Below the pieces are notes generated by a model that saw nothing but the letters and a program-made list of their open reading frames with translations, searched no databases and was not told the DNA's origin. This document shows positions 32,477-40,407 of a stretch of DNA of 45,273 nt, one piece after another; position 1 is the stretch's first letter, and every line of letters begins with the position of its first letter. The DNA comes from DATKKG01 sp035543015 (GTDB lineage: Archaea; Thermoproteota; Nitrososphaeria; Conexivisphaerales; DTJL01). The position numbers and the translations under genes are program-made. The stretch is taken from the NCBI GenBank assembly GCA_035543015.1, contig DATKKG010000080.1:1-45273 (forward strand), given 5' to 3'.

Positions 32477-34428
32477 GCCAGGATCCCCTCCAGCTCGGCC
32501 TCCACCTGCTTTGTCTTGAAGCCGTCCAGGTCCAGCGCGTTCGAAGGACAGCCGGCCACGCAGGCTCCGCAGCCCTGGCAGAGGGCTTCGACGACCTTGG
32601 TGAGGCCTGTCTCAGGGTCGCGCTCGAGGGCGTTGTAGGCGCACAGCTCGAGGCAGACGCCGCAGCCGGAGCACAGCTCGTCGTTCACCCGGGCAACGTA
32701 GGGCTCCAGCTCGAAGTATCCCTTGCCCATCATCGCGAGGGCCTCCGCGGCGGCTCCGGCGGCCTGAGCGACGGAGTCAGGTATGTCCTTGGGACCCTGG
32801 CATGCCCCGGCGATGAAAACGCCCGCCGTGGGGGTGGACATGGGGGCCAGCTTTGGATGCCTCTCGAGGAAGAAGCCGTCGGCCGTTCGCGAGCAGGTGA
32901 ACGTGTGGGCCAGCTCCTTGGCGTCTTCGGCGGCTTCGAGGCCCACGCTGAGTATGACCATGTCCACGGGATACCGCAGCACCGAGGAGAGAATCGTGTC
33001 CTCGGCGACGAGGACCAGCTTCCCCTTCTCAGCAGGGTCGGCTGGGACGTCGGTGATCGTCGCCGGCCTCCCCCTTATCATGATCGTGCCCTCTCCCATG
33101 ACCCTGCGATAGAACTCCTCGTAGCCTTTGCCCGCCGCCCTCATGTCAATGAAGAACTCGTAGACGGCCACCCCTGGAAGGTGCTCCTTGAGCAGGTGGG
33201 CATGCTTGAGGCTCTGCATGCAGCAGATCTTGGAGCAGTAGACGTTGTCGTTCACGTTCCTGCTGCCCACGCAGTGGATTATGGCGACGCTCTGAGGCTC
33301 CCTGCCGTCCTTCAGGAGGACCTTGCCGCCGGTGGGGCCTGAGGCGGAGGTCATCCGCTCGAACTCCAGCGAAGTGATGACGTTGGGAAGCTTGCCGTAG
33401 CCGTACTCCGTCGCCCTCCTGGCGTCGTAGGGCTTGAAGCCGGTCGCGAGTATGACGGCCCCGATCTCAAGGTTCCTCTCCTCGGGCTTCTGCTCGAAGT
33501 CGATGGCCCCGGCCGTGCAGAACTTGACGCAGACCTTGCAGATGTTCTTCTGGAAGTAGAGGCAGGAGTCCCTGTCGATGACTGCCTTCAGAGGGACCGC
33601 CTGGGGGAAGGGGATGTAGATGGACTTCCTCTTGTTCATCCCTACGTTGAACTCGTCCGGAGCCTTTCCGGGGCACTTGGTCGAGCATACGGCGCAGCCC
33701 GTGCACTTGGTCGAATCGACGTACCTCGGCTTCCTGACGACGCGCGCCTTGAAATCGCCCACGTGGCCCGAGATCTCCTTCACCTCGCTGTAGTCGAGGA
33801 GCTCTATGTTCTCGTTCCTGGCGACCTCGACCATCTTCGGGGTGAGTATGCACTGCGAGCAGTCGAGGGTCGGGAACGTCTTGTCGAACATGGCCATGTG
33901 CCCGCCGATGCTGGGCTCCTTCTCGACCAGGTAGACCTTCTTGCCCGCGTCGGCGCACTTGAGGGCGGCCTCGATGCCGGCTATGCCTCCTCCAACCACC
34001 AGCACGGACTGCCTGACGGGGATGCGCCTCTTCTCGAGGGGCTCCTGAAGGGCGACGCGCAGGACAGCGGCCTCGACCAGCGTCTTGGCCTTCTCGGTGG
34101 CCTCCACGGGGTCGAGCGTCACCCAGGATACGTGCTCCCGGATGCTGGCCATCTGGAACATGTACTGGTTCATGCCCGCCCTGAAGACCGCGGTCTGGAA
34201 GGTGGGCTCGTGCATGGTGGGCGAGCAGGCCGCCACGACCACGCCGTTGAGGCCGAACTGCCTTATGTCGTCCTGGATGAGGTTCTGGCCGGGCTCGCTG
34301 CACATGTATTTGTAGTCTCGGGCCACGACGACGTTGGGAAGAGATGATGCGTATTCGACGACCTTCTTCACGTCCACGACGCCGGCGATGTTGGTGCCGC
34401 AGTGGCAGACGTATACCCCTATCTTCAA
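32473..34428 (-). CDS. hdrA: Heterodisulfide reductase subunit A (FAD, electron-bifurcating)
   Basis: HdrA (651 aa) is the flavin subunit where electron bifurcation occurs in Hdr-Mvh complexes. The N-terminal VYVCHCGTNIAGVVDV and YMCSEPGQNLIQ carry early cluster cysteines. The FAD Rossmann motif is VVGGGIAGIEAALKCADAGK, followed by GGHMAMFDKTFPTLDCSQC. Four-cysteine ferredoxin motifs are CTGCAVCSTKCPG and, near the C-terminus, CSGCGVCLELCAY and CQGCGACVAGCPS. The YCSKICCMQSLKHA block has Cys throughout, not selenocysteine. TTG 34428 overlaps the hdrB stop; longer in-frame sequence upstream is hdrB read in another phase. It has standard, not fused, length. Confidence 0.96.
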   Translation of the reverse strand: MKIGVYVCHCGTNIAGVVDVKKVVEYASSLPNVVVARDYKYMCSEPGQNLIQDDIRQFGLNGVVVAACSPTMHEPTFQTAVFRAGMNQYMFQMASIREHVSWVTLDPVEATEKAKTLVEAAVLRVALQEPLEKRRIPVRQSVLVVGGGIAGIEAALKCADAGKKVYLVEKEPSIGGHMAMFDKTFPTLDCSQCILTPKMVEVARNENIELLDYSEVKEISGHVGDFKARVVRKPRYVDSTKCTGCAVCSTKCPGKAPDEFNVGMNKRKSIYIPFPQAVPLKAVIDRDSCLYFQKNICKVCVKFCTAGAIDFEQKPEERNLEIGAVILATGFKPYDARRATEYGYGKLPNVITSLEFERMTSASGPTGGKVLLKDGREPQSVAIIHCVGSRNVNDNVYCSKICCMQSLKHAHLLKEHLPGVAVYEFFIDMRAAGKGYEEFYRRVMGEGTIMIRGRPATITDVPADPAEKGKLVLVAEDTILSSVLRYPVDMVILSVGLEAAEDAKELAHTFTCSRTADGFFLERHPKLAPMSTPTAGVFIAGACQGPKDIPDSVAQAAGAAAEALAMMGKGYFELEPYVARVNDELCSGCGVCLELCAYNALERDPETGLTKVVEALCQGCGACVAGCPSNALDLDGFKTKQVEAELEGILA

Positions 34429-35297
34429 GCCTTGGGCACCTCCGCCTTCCGCAGCACGGGAAGGCTGCTGATCAGCTCGGTCCCGAGATCGAGCTCCTTG
34501 GCCGTCACGCCCATGGCGTAGCCCAGCATCTGGGTGAAGTAGATCACGGGTATCTTGAAGTCGGTGCCGAACTTCTTGTTGACCGCCCCCTGGTAGAGCT
34601 CGAGGTTGATCTGGCAGAGCGGACAGGTGGTGATGATCAGCTGCGCCCCCTTCATCTGGGCCTCGCTGAGGAGGTTCTTCACGAGCTGGAGGCCGACGTC
34701 GGGCCTGTTGTTGACAAGCATCCCTCCGCAGCACTTGTCCTTGGCGGAGAAGTCAACGGGCTGGGCTCCGACCATAGTGATGAACTGCTCGAGGGCGTCC
34801 CTCGGGATGGCCGCGGGCACGGGGCGGAATATCATGCACCCGTAGTATGGGGCGACCTTGATCCCGTTCAGCGGCCTGACGACCTTCGCCGCCAGCTCTT
34901 CGCGGGTGTATTCGTTGAAGACGACCTCGAGGAGGTGCCTGACCTTCACCTTCCCGTCGTAGACCATTCCCACCTCCCTGAGGGCGCTGTCCATGAGATA
35001 CGAGAGCTTGCGGGACTGCGTATAGTAGCTGGCGGTCTTTGAGAGGGCGGCGTAGCAGGCCCCGCAGGCCACGGTCAGCTCGTTGGACTTCTTCTCGGCG
35101 ATGGCGAGGTTCCTGGCGTTGGCCAGGAAGGTCCTCTCCTCGGATATCGAAAAGTAGGCTGTGGCACCGCAGCAGTTCCAGTCCTCTATCTCGTCGAGCT
35201 CGTACCCTATGATCTTCCCGAGGGCAAGGGCGCTCTTGTAGTAGGCGGCGTTGAAGCCCAGGAGGGAACAGCCGGGGAAGAACTGGAGGCTCTTCAT
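34425..35297 (-). CDS. hdrB: Heterodisulfide reductase subunit B (two CCG domains)
   Basis: HdrB (290 aa) is the catalytic subunit with two CCG domains that bind non-cubane clusters in methanogen enzymes. Domain one: FFPGCSLLGFN, DWNCCGATAY and ACGACYAAL. Domain two: PYYGCMIFRP, KDKCCGGMLV and TTCPLCQINL. Both CCG motifs are complete, consistent with disulfide-reductase chemistry. In a non-methanogen the substrate need not be CoM-S-S-CoB. It overlaps hdrC by 4 nt (ATGA) and hdrA by 4 nt (TTGA). Confidence 0.95.
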   Translation of the reverse strand: MKSLQFFPGCSLLGFNAAYYKSALALGKIIGYELDEIEDWNCCGATAYFSISEERTFLANARNLAIAEKKSNELTVACGACYAALSKTASYYTQSRKLSYLMDSALREVGMVYDGKVKVRHLLEVVFNEYTREELAAKVVRPLNGIKVAPYYGCMIFRPVPAAIPRDALEQFITMVGAQPVDFSAKDKCCGGMLVNNRPDVGLQLVKNLLSEAQMKGAQLIITTCPLCQINLELYQGAVNKKFGTDFKIPVIYFTQMLGYAMGVTAKELDLGTELISSLPVLRKAEVPKA

Positions 35298-35890
35298 ACC
35301 CGGTCCTTGTCCTCCAGGGAGAAGTCGCTGGCGATCAGCCAGCCGTCCATCTTCCTGAGCTGCTCCACCCCCTTGACCTTCTCTCCCCTGAGCTTGACGC
35401 GCCCCGCCTTGAATAGGCGAAGGTACACGACCGGATTGAGCGTGGTGAGGAGGCTCAGCTTGTGCAAGGCGACCGTGAGGATCAGCTGAACCTCGGATAT
35501 CCTGCCGTTGGTCTCCAGCTGCTTCACCAGCGTCTTCGCGAAGACGGGTCCGAGGACGTTCTTGTGATGGATCCCCATCTCAGTCGACGCGACCTTAAGG
35601 GTATACATGACGTCGGTTATCTTGATCCCGGCGGGGCATTCGACAGTGCAGTTGTAGCACGAGGCGCACAGCCAGATGCTTTCGCTCCTCAGGGCTTCGT
35701 CGACCCTCCCGGACCTGACGAGGTTGATGACCTGCCTGGGCGTGCGGTCCATGGCAAAGCTCACCGGACAGGCGCCGCCGCAGGTCCCGCACTGGATGCA
35801 TTCGAAGATCCTCCGTCCCTCCGGAAGGCTCAGTATCCGGTCGTAGACGAACGAAAGCCTGTTGGATTCCCACCAGGGCGCTTCGGTCAT
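35294..35890 (-). CDS. hdrC: Heterodisulfide reductase subunit C (2[4Fe-4S])
   Basis: HdrC (198 aa) connects HdrA and HdrB. Cluster one is C31-x2-C34-x2-C37-x3-C41-P and cluster two is C75-x2-C78-x2-C81-x3-C85-P. The C-terminal half is helical, ending in a charged EDKDRV. It lacks membrane helices, so it belongs with soluble HdrABC rather than HdrDE. It is the first gene of the eight-gene operon, with a TATA box 27 nt before ATG 35890. Confidence 0.95.
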   Translation of the reverse strand: MTEAPWWESNRLSFVYDRILSLPEGRRIFECIQCGTCGGACPVSFAMDRTPRQVINLVRSGRVDEALRSESIWLCASCYNCTVECPAGIKITDVMYTLKVASTEMGIHHKNVLGPVFAKTLVKQLETNGRISEVQLILTVALHKLSLLTTLNPVVYLRLFKAGRVKLRGEKVKGVEQLRKMDGWLIASDFSLEDKDRV

Positions 35891-35910
35891 AGCAGAGTTA
35901 TGAGGTTAGA

Positions 35911-35946
35911 AGAATATAAAGTTAGCCGACTCGATATTTATAATAA
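35911..35946 (-). promoter_or_regulatory. TATA box(es) of the hdr-mvh operon
   Basis: ACTTTATATTCT on the minus strand (about 35922-35911) is centred 27 nt before the hdrC ATG, predicting a leaderless operon mRNA. A second AT-rich element (TTATTATAAATAT, 35946-35934) lies just upstream and may be a further TBP site or part of the upstream activating region. The whole 185-bp gap to the phosphorylase gene is AT-rich. Confidence 0.6.
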
Positions 35947-36075
35947 GTTGTTCGTGCCCGCGGTATATATTGCATGTTCTTCATGATTGCTAGGGGATGG
36001 TTGTCCCGCCGACGGCCAAACAGAGGTTTCTAAAGACAGAGCGCGGGTCGCATCAGGCAAGGCGTTCCGGCATCG

Positions 36076-36807
36076 TCATTCCGAAAGGCGCCGCACGGCC
36101 TCCTTGATCCCGTGGCGAACGTCGTCCGTGGAGGCGCCCATGAGCTTGACCACTTCGGAGTGGTCCACGCGCTTCTGCATGCCGGCCCCGTAGTTCGTGA
36201 CCAGGCAGATCGTGGCGTACCTTAGCCCAAGCTCCTTGGCAAGGATCGCCTCGGGGCAGCCGGTCATCCCCACTACGTCTCCCCCCAGCCTCCTGAACAT
36301 GGTGATCTCAGCCGGAGTCTCGTATCGTGGCCCCTCCGTGCACACGTAGACGCCCTTCCTGTGGAGGGAGGCGCCCTTTCCCTGAAATGAGCGAATCAGG
36401 GCCTTGCGGACCTCTTCGGAGTACGTTTCCGTGACGTCTGTATGGACGACTTCCCCGTCCTTCCCGTCGAAGAAGGTGGACGGCCTGGCCTTCGTGAAGT
36501 CCAGGAGCTGATCCGGCACCACGAAGTCGCCGGGCCCGATGCGCTCTCTGAGGCTGCCCACCGCGTTCGTGGCGAGGGCCTTCTTCACCCCGACCTCCTT
36601 GAGGGCGAACATGTTGGCACGGTAGTTCACCATGTGAGGGGGAAGGCTGTGCTCGCGACCGTGCCGAGGAAGGAAGACCACCGGGATGTCGAATATCTCC
36701 ATCTCGGAGAGCGTCACGTCGCCGTAGGGGGTCCTGACCAGGGCTTCCCTGTCTATCTTGAACGACTTCTCCAGGCCGCTGCCGGCCACGATGGCTATCT
36801 CGGGCAC
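36076..36807 (-). CDS. MTA/6-oxopurine nucleoside phosphorylase
   Basis: This family II purine nucleoside phosphorylase (243 aa) splits methylthioadenosine, methylthioinosine or inosine/guanosine with phosphate. AIVAGSGLEKSF is the phosphate-loop start. FLPRHGREHSLPPHMVNYRANM holds the phosphate-binding Arg/His (43-64), TNAVGSL follows, and CTEGPRYETPAEI and MTGCPEAILAKELGL shape the base and ribose pockets. The MTGCPE variant of MTTVPE points to a 6-oxopurine or MTI-preferring enzyme rather than strict MTAP; this is only a hint. GTG 36807 lies 26 nt after a TATA box. Confidence 0.9.
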   Translation of the reverse strand: MPEIAIVAGSGLEKSFKIDREALVRTPYGDVTLSEMEIFDIPVVFLPRHGREHSLPPHMVNYRANMFALKEVGVKKALATNAVGSLRERIGPGDFVVPDQLLDFTKARPSTFFDGKDGEVVHTDVTETYSEEVRKALIRSFQGKGASLHRKGVYVCTEGPRYETPAEITMFRRLGGDVVGMTGCPEAILAKELGLRYATICLVTNYGAGMQKRVDHSEVVKLMGASTDDVRHGIKEAVRRLSE

Positions 36808-36826
36808 GGCGAAATGGGGGCCCTCG

Positions 36827-36840
36827 CGTTTATTTAAGCA
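36827..36840 (-). promoter_or_regulatory. TATA box of the nucleoside phosphorylase
   Basis: TGCTTAAATAAACG on the minus strand is centred 26 nt before GTG 36807. It overlaps the stop codon of the Cas4-HAD gene, so the phosphorylase can be transcribed separately from the genes upstream. Confidence 0.55.
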
Positions 36841-38051
36841 GGGCGACCGGCGGGAGATTCGGAGGGTATGCCCAGCTTCGACGCCTCCGAGAGGGCGTAG
36901 GACGGAACGTCGACGAAGCGCCTGACGGTGTAAACGTCGTGTAGACGTCTGAGGGTGTCCGATTTCCAGAAGTGGGGCTTCCCGTAGTCGGAGGGCATCA
37001 CGAGGAGAGCGTCGAACGGCACCCGGAGCCTCTTCAGCTCAGCCTCGGTGGCCGCCCTGGTGGACCAGGGCCTGTCGGCCAGCAGCACAACGGAGGCTCC
37101 CCCCTTCCTGTCGGCCGCGGCCATGCTGACACCAGCCTCCGACGGGCCGTCCAGAGAGAAGCGCGAGGGATCGAAGTAGGCGGAGTCGAAGGCCTCCTTC
37201 GCCTGGCCTCTGAGGTTGGTGACGTCGAGACCGGCGGGGAGTTCCTCCTGCGCGAGAGCGGCAGCGAGCCTCCTCCGGTCGTCGATGACAACTCCGTCGA
37301 GGCCGTAGACCGCGATGGTTGAACCCTTGGCCAGGCCTTCGATGAGGAACGGGGAGCAGATCGCGCGGTACTCGCAGAAGTCGCACTCCCAGTACCTTCC
37401 CTCCATCACCGCCTCCTTGAAGGGCGGCTTCCCTGACTTGAGGTGCTCGTGCAGGATGATGGCCCTCTCGGCTATCTTCTGCAGCGCCTCCGGGTCCCGC
37501 TCAACCCTGAAGGCCCTCGTCTCGCCGGTCCGCTTGTCCCAGTAGAGCAGGAAGCCCTTCTGGACCGACATGGAGTGCAGGTAGGTCTGAAGCTGGAAGA
37601 AGTGCGTCTCGTGGGGGACATCAGGGATCCTGCTGGTGGACTTGACTTCGACGACGACCTTCGAGCCGTCCAGCTCCACTATCAGCACGTCGACCCTGCC
37701 CTTCAGGCGGACCTCTTCGCTCACCTTGAGCTCCACCGGGTATTCCTCGGCGTCCACCTTGACCAGCCCGCTCTTCCTCAGCGCCTCGGCCACGGCGGCG
37801 TGGACCCCCTTGCCGGTGGCGAAGACCGCCAGCTTCTCGGGGTCCGGCTTCTCTTCGACCGTGTAGAGGTAGTACTGCTTGCGGAGGCAGCTCCCTATGG
37901 AGCTGGGGTAGTAGTGGCCCTCCGCTCGCACATGCTGATCGGATTCCTCCCTCCATAGCGAGACAAGTCCGTCCCTGAGGGCCTTCACCAGCCTCTCCTC
38001 TTCCCCGTCTGCGGCTCCAGACAACCTCGTAACGAAGGCAACCCCGCTCAT
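36834..38051 (-). CDS. Cas4-like PD-(D/E)xK nuclease fused to degenerate HAD domain
   Basis: Residues about 45-235 form a Cas4/RecB-family nuclease. YYPSSIGSCLRK carries C55, GKGVHAAVAEAL the RecB-type His (H84), GRVDVLIVE the Asp (D121), VVVEVKS the E-x-K (E135, K137) and FFQLQTYLHS the Q-x3-Y (Q153, Y157). CDFCEYRAIC gives C223, C226 and C232. Together the cysteines make a [4Fe-4S] site. Residues about 243-400 look like a HAD domain: IAVYGLDGVVIDD, VVLLADRPWSTRAATEAEL and RRFVDVPSYALSEASKLGI. In the first motif the nucleophile Asp of D-x-D is Gly (G250), so phosphatase chemistry is probably lost. No CRISPR array or other cas gene is in the window. The partner and role are unknown. Confidence 0.8.
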   Translation of the reverse strand: MSGVAFVTRLSGAADGEEERLVKALRDGLVSLWREESDQHVRAEGHYYPSSIGSCLRKQYYLYTVEEKPDPEKLAVFATGKGVHAAVAEALRKSGLVKVDAEEYPVELKVSEEVRLKGRVDVLIVELDGSKVVVEVKSTSRIPDVPHETHFFQLQTYLHSMSVQKGFLLYWDKRTGETRAFRVERDPEALQKIAERAIILHEHLKSGKPPFKEAVMEGRYWECDFCEYRAICSPFLIEGLAKGSTIAVYGLDGVVIDDRRRLAAALAQEELPAGLDVTNLRGQAKEAFDSAYFDPSRFSLDGPSEAGVSMAAADRKGGASVVLLADRPWSTRAATEAELKRLRVPFDALLVMPSDYGKPHFWKSDTLRRLHDVYTVRRFVDVPSYALSEASKLGIPSESPAGRPA

Positions 38052-38073
38052 TTAATCGTTTGGAGTTCGGGCT

Positions 38074-38484
38074 TCAGACGTCGGGCTCCCCCTCCTTGGG
38101 GGGCTCGGCGAAACGCCTGTCCTCGACCCTGTCCCTGTAGCTAGACAGAATCGACATCAGGGAGTCCACCTTGGGGCGGAGCAGCCTTACGGATGGGTCC
38201 TTGGCGATGCTCAGCCGGTAGACGTTGCTTATGCCCAGCCTAGGGTGGACGGGATAGAATCCCCCCTGGCTGCCGTTGATGATGAGACCGCCCCTGTTCA
38301 GCTCCGCCATGAGGGAGGTGGCCTCGTCGTCGCGAAGGGCCATCCCCGAAGCGAGCTCCTCCTTCATCACTTCCCCCATCTTCGAAAGGAGGAAAGTGTA
38401 GGCTTTCAGGACCATGGGGTCCCACTTGAGGAGGCCGGCGAGCTCCTCGGCCAAGCTGTCGAACTGGGATCTTGTCAAAGCCAA
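38074..38484 (-). CDS. Small winged-helix-like protein, TrmB-related tail
   Basis: A 136-aa protein after the TrmB regulator. The start is uncertain: TTG 38484 has an AGGT 6 nt before it, and TTG 38478 is in frame; the long frame upstream is trmB read out of phase. The helical first half contains an HTH-like run (DDEATSLMAELNRGGLIIN) followed by a beta wing. FYPVHPRLGISNVYRLS resembles the P-hPRLAL segment of archaeal TrmB-like proteins. It is probably a transcription-related partner of the adjacent TrmB protein. It lacks the N-terminal DNA-binding region of a full TrmB. Confidence 0.6.
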   Translation of the reverse strand: MALTRSQFDSLAEELAGLLKWDPMVLKAYTFLLSKMGEVMKEELASGMALRDDEATSLMAELNRGGLIINGSQGGFYPVHPRLGISNVYRLSIAKDPSVRLLRPKVDSLMSILSSYRDRVEDRRFAEPPKEGEPDV

Positions 38485-38501
38485 CGAATGACCTGCAGGG
38501 A

Positions 38502-39269
38502 CTATATCAAGACCTTCGAGGTGGTCCACAGGGACTCGAAGTAGCTCTTCCCGAACATGGCGAGGCCCGGGTGGTCCGCCCAGATGGCCATGTGAGGGGT
38601 TCCCTCGCCGCTGCGGCCCAGGAGGAGCACGACCTGCTTGGCGTCGCAGATGAGCCCTCCCCCGAACATCCCGTCCTTGACCCTGACCTCGGCCTTGGGC
38701 AGGCCCCCCTTGATCTCCCTGGCGGTGGCTTCGTCCGACAGCAGGACGGAGACCGAGATCCCCCTGTCGAGCAGGCTCCTTACTATGGTCACGGCGCCGC
38801 CGGAGAACATCTTCAGCTCCCCTGGGAGGGCGATCATGAGCTCCTGGCGGCAAGAGTTCATGGTCTCCGTTAGCTTGCCGAAGATGTTGACGTCCCCCTT
38901 GACGATCCAGACGTCGGGCCTCTCCTTGATGTCCCTCTTCTCGTAGATCGGGACGAGCTCTTCCGTGATGAGCCTCTCGTAGACCTCGTAGTCGTTCTCC
39001 CGCTGGAGCCTCAGCGCGTCCAGGGCGACGTTGGGCGGCTTGGGGTAGTATCTGCTGGGGCGGCTGAGGTCGCTCTCGACCCAGCCCTTCGCCTCCAGCC
39101 TGCCGAGGACGTCGTAGACCTTGGAGTACGGGACTGTCGACTGCTTGCTCACGTCGGCGGCCGTCTGCGCGCCGTACTTCAGGAGGGAGACGTACGCCTT
39201 TACCTCATAGTCGGTGAGGCCCAGCTCCTGCAGGGCGGTGAGCGTCTTCTGGCTCAGCTCCACGGTCAT
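38502..39269 (-). CDS. TrmB-family transcriptional regulator
   Basis: This 255-aa regulator has an N-terminal winged helix (LGLTDYEVKAYVSLL, about 15-30, then VPYSKVYDVLGRLEAKGWVE as recognition unit) and a C-terminal PLD-like ligand domain. The latter carries ELMIALPGELKMFSGG, VSVLLSDEATARE and the family's closing MAIWADHPGLAMFGKSYFES. TrmB proteins typically sense sugars or other metabolites. A 6-bp inverted repeat sits between its TATA element and start, suggesting autoregulation. It heads a likely operon with the winged-helix-like gene and perhaps the Cas4-HAD gene (22-nt gap). Confidence 0.9.
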   Translation of the reverse strand: MTVELSQKTLTALQELGLTDYEVKAYVSLLKYGAQTAADVSKQSTVPYSKVYDVLGRLEAKGWVESDLSRPSRYYPKPPNVALDALRLQRENDYEVYERLITEELVPIYEKRDIKERPDVWIVKGDVNIFGKLTETMNSCRQELMIALPGELKMFSGGAVTIVRSLLDRGISVSVLLSDEATAREIKGGLPKAEVRVKDGMFGGGLICDAKQVVLLLGRSGEGTPHMAIWADHPGLAMFGKSYFESLWTTSKVLI

Positions 39270-39270
39270 A

Positions 39271-39296
39271 TCACCCTGCTGGGGGTGAAAATAACC
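39271..39296 (-). promoter_or_regulatory. trmB promoter with candidate operator
   Basis: TCACCC (39271-39276) and GGGTGA (39283-39288) form a perfect 6-bp inverted repeat with a 6-bp spacer immediately before the trmB ATG. It overlaps the edge of an AT-rich GTTATTTTC element (minus strand) centred about 24 nt from the start. A regulator bound here would block transcription start. Confidence 0.45.
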
Positions 39297-39383
39297 CTTC
39301 CTCTCGATACGAGCCGGGTGCGTGAGGTCGGGGCCTCCGGCCGATGGCTTGGGACGCTTCGAAAAACGAACCCGCAGGTGCCG

Positions 39384-40394
39384 CTAGACGGACGCGCCGC
39401 AGGAGCCGCAGAACTTCGCTCCGGGCTTCAGGGGTTTTCCGCAGGTCGTGCAGAAAGCCCCATCGGAGGGCCCGGCGGGAGGAGACGGCGGCGCGGTCGG
39501 AGGCGCCGAGGGCGCGGAAGACTTTGTGAAGTCGAAGCCGCAGTTCGGACAGAACTTGCTGTTCGCCGGGACCTGGGTCTTGCAGTTGGGGCATATCACC
39601 ATGGTCATGCCCGCAGCGGCCCCCTGCTGGTTGAACATCTGCGGCAGGATGACGGCGCCCGTTCCTATGGCCGCTCCGCCACCCTGGCTCTTGCCGAGGT
39701 CTTCGGCGACCTTGCTGGCGGTCTGCATGCGCAGAGTCTCAGAGGCGCTTACTCCCTGCTTGATGTAGTAGATCCTGTCTCTCCATTCCGGCGGGGTGTC
39801 GATCGCCTCGAACTTCAGATCGATGAGCTCCAGGCCTGCGCGCTTGAAGGTGTCGCCGATTGAGGTCTTGACCTTGAAGCTCGTGTCGTCCAGCTGCGTG
39901 TAGACGGTCGCCAGGTCGTAGTGGCTCAGGTCGCCGATTATCCTCTCGTTGACGAAGCCCCTGAGGTACTCGCTCACCTGGTCGGATGTGTAGGCCGACT
40001 GGCCTCCGACGATCTCGTTGACGAACAGGTTCGGGTCGGAGACCCTGAGGTAGTACTTTCCCCTTGCCTGAAGGGGGGCGAGCTCCGAAGACTGCGCCTG
40101 GAGGCCGAAGAGGCCCTGGAACTGCTTCAGGCCCACGTAGATGACGGTGGCCTTGAAGGGGGTCTGGTTGTAGCCGGCGATCCTGCTGAGTATGCTCGTC
40201 AGCAGGGGCAGGTTCTGCGTCGTGAGCGTGTGCCTGCCCGCGTTGAAGACGTCGTACGCCTTCCCGTCCCTGAGGAAGACCGCGGCCTCGAACTCCTTGA
40301 CGACTAGCTGGGCTCCCCAGGTTATGTCCTCGATAGGGTACCTCCAGACTATGTCGTTCTCACCCGGCGACGGCCATTCGATTACTTGTGGCAT
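39384..40394 (-). CDS. SPFH-domain protein with C-terminal double zinc ribbon (YdjI-like)
   Basis: The N-terminal ~260 residues are an SPFH/band-7 domain of the 'virion core protein' YdjI type. It opens PQVIEWPSPGENDIVWRYP, then ITWGAQLVVKEFEAAVFLRD, GRHTLTTQNLPLL and a long helix (YIKQGVSASETLRMQTASKV). Two zinc ribbons close the protein: CPNCKTQVPANSKFCPNCG and CTTCGKPLKPGAKFCGSCG, separated by a Pro/Ser-rich linker. SPFH proteins scaffold membrane microdomains. It is the last of five minus-strand genes that appear to form one module. The ATG is at 40394. Confidence 0.88.
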   Translation of the reverse strand: MPQVIEWPSPGENDIVWRYPIEDITWGAQLVVKEFEAAVFLRDGKAYDVFNAGRHTLTTQNLPLLTSILSRIAGYNQTPFKATVIYVGLKQFQGLFGLQAQSSELAPLQARGKYYLRVSDPNLFVNEIVGGQSAYTSDQVSEYLRGFVNERIIGDLSHYDLATVYTQLDDTSFKVKTSIGDTFKRAGLELIDLKFEAIDTPPEWRDRIYYIKQGVSASETLRMQTASKVAEDLGKSQGGGAAIGTGAVILPQMFNQQGAAAGMTMVICPNCKTQVPANSKFCPNCGFDFTKSSAPSAPPTAPPSPPAGPSDGAFCTTCGKPLKPGAKFCGSCGASV

Positions 40395-40407
40395 ACTTCG
40401 AACACCT

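Noticed and set aside
28636..35890. Calling the organism a methanogen from the Hdr-Mvh genes
   Set aside because: No mcr, CoM or CoB genes are present, and this complex occurs in non-methanogenic archaea too.
36834..38051. Point mutation or pseudogene explanation for Gly in the HAD motif
   Set aside because: The rest of the 405-residue frame is intact and both later HAD motifs are preserved, so decay of the gene is not indicated; a sequencing error at one base cannot be excluded.
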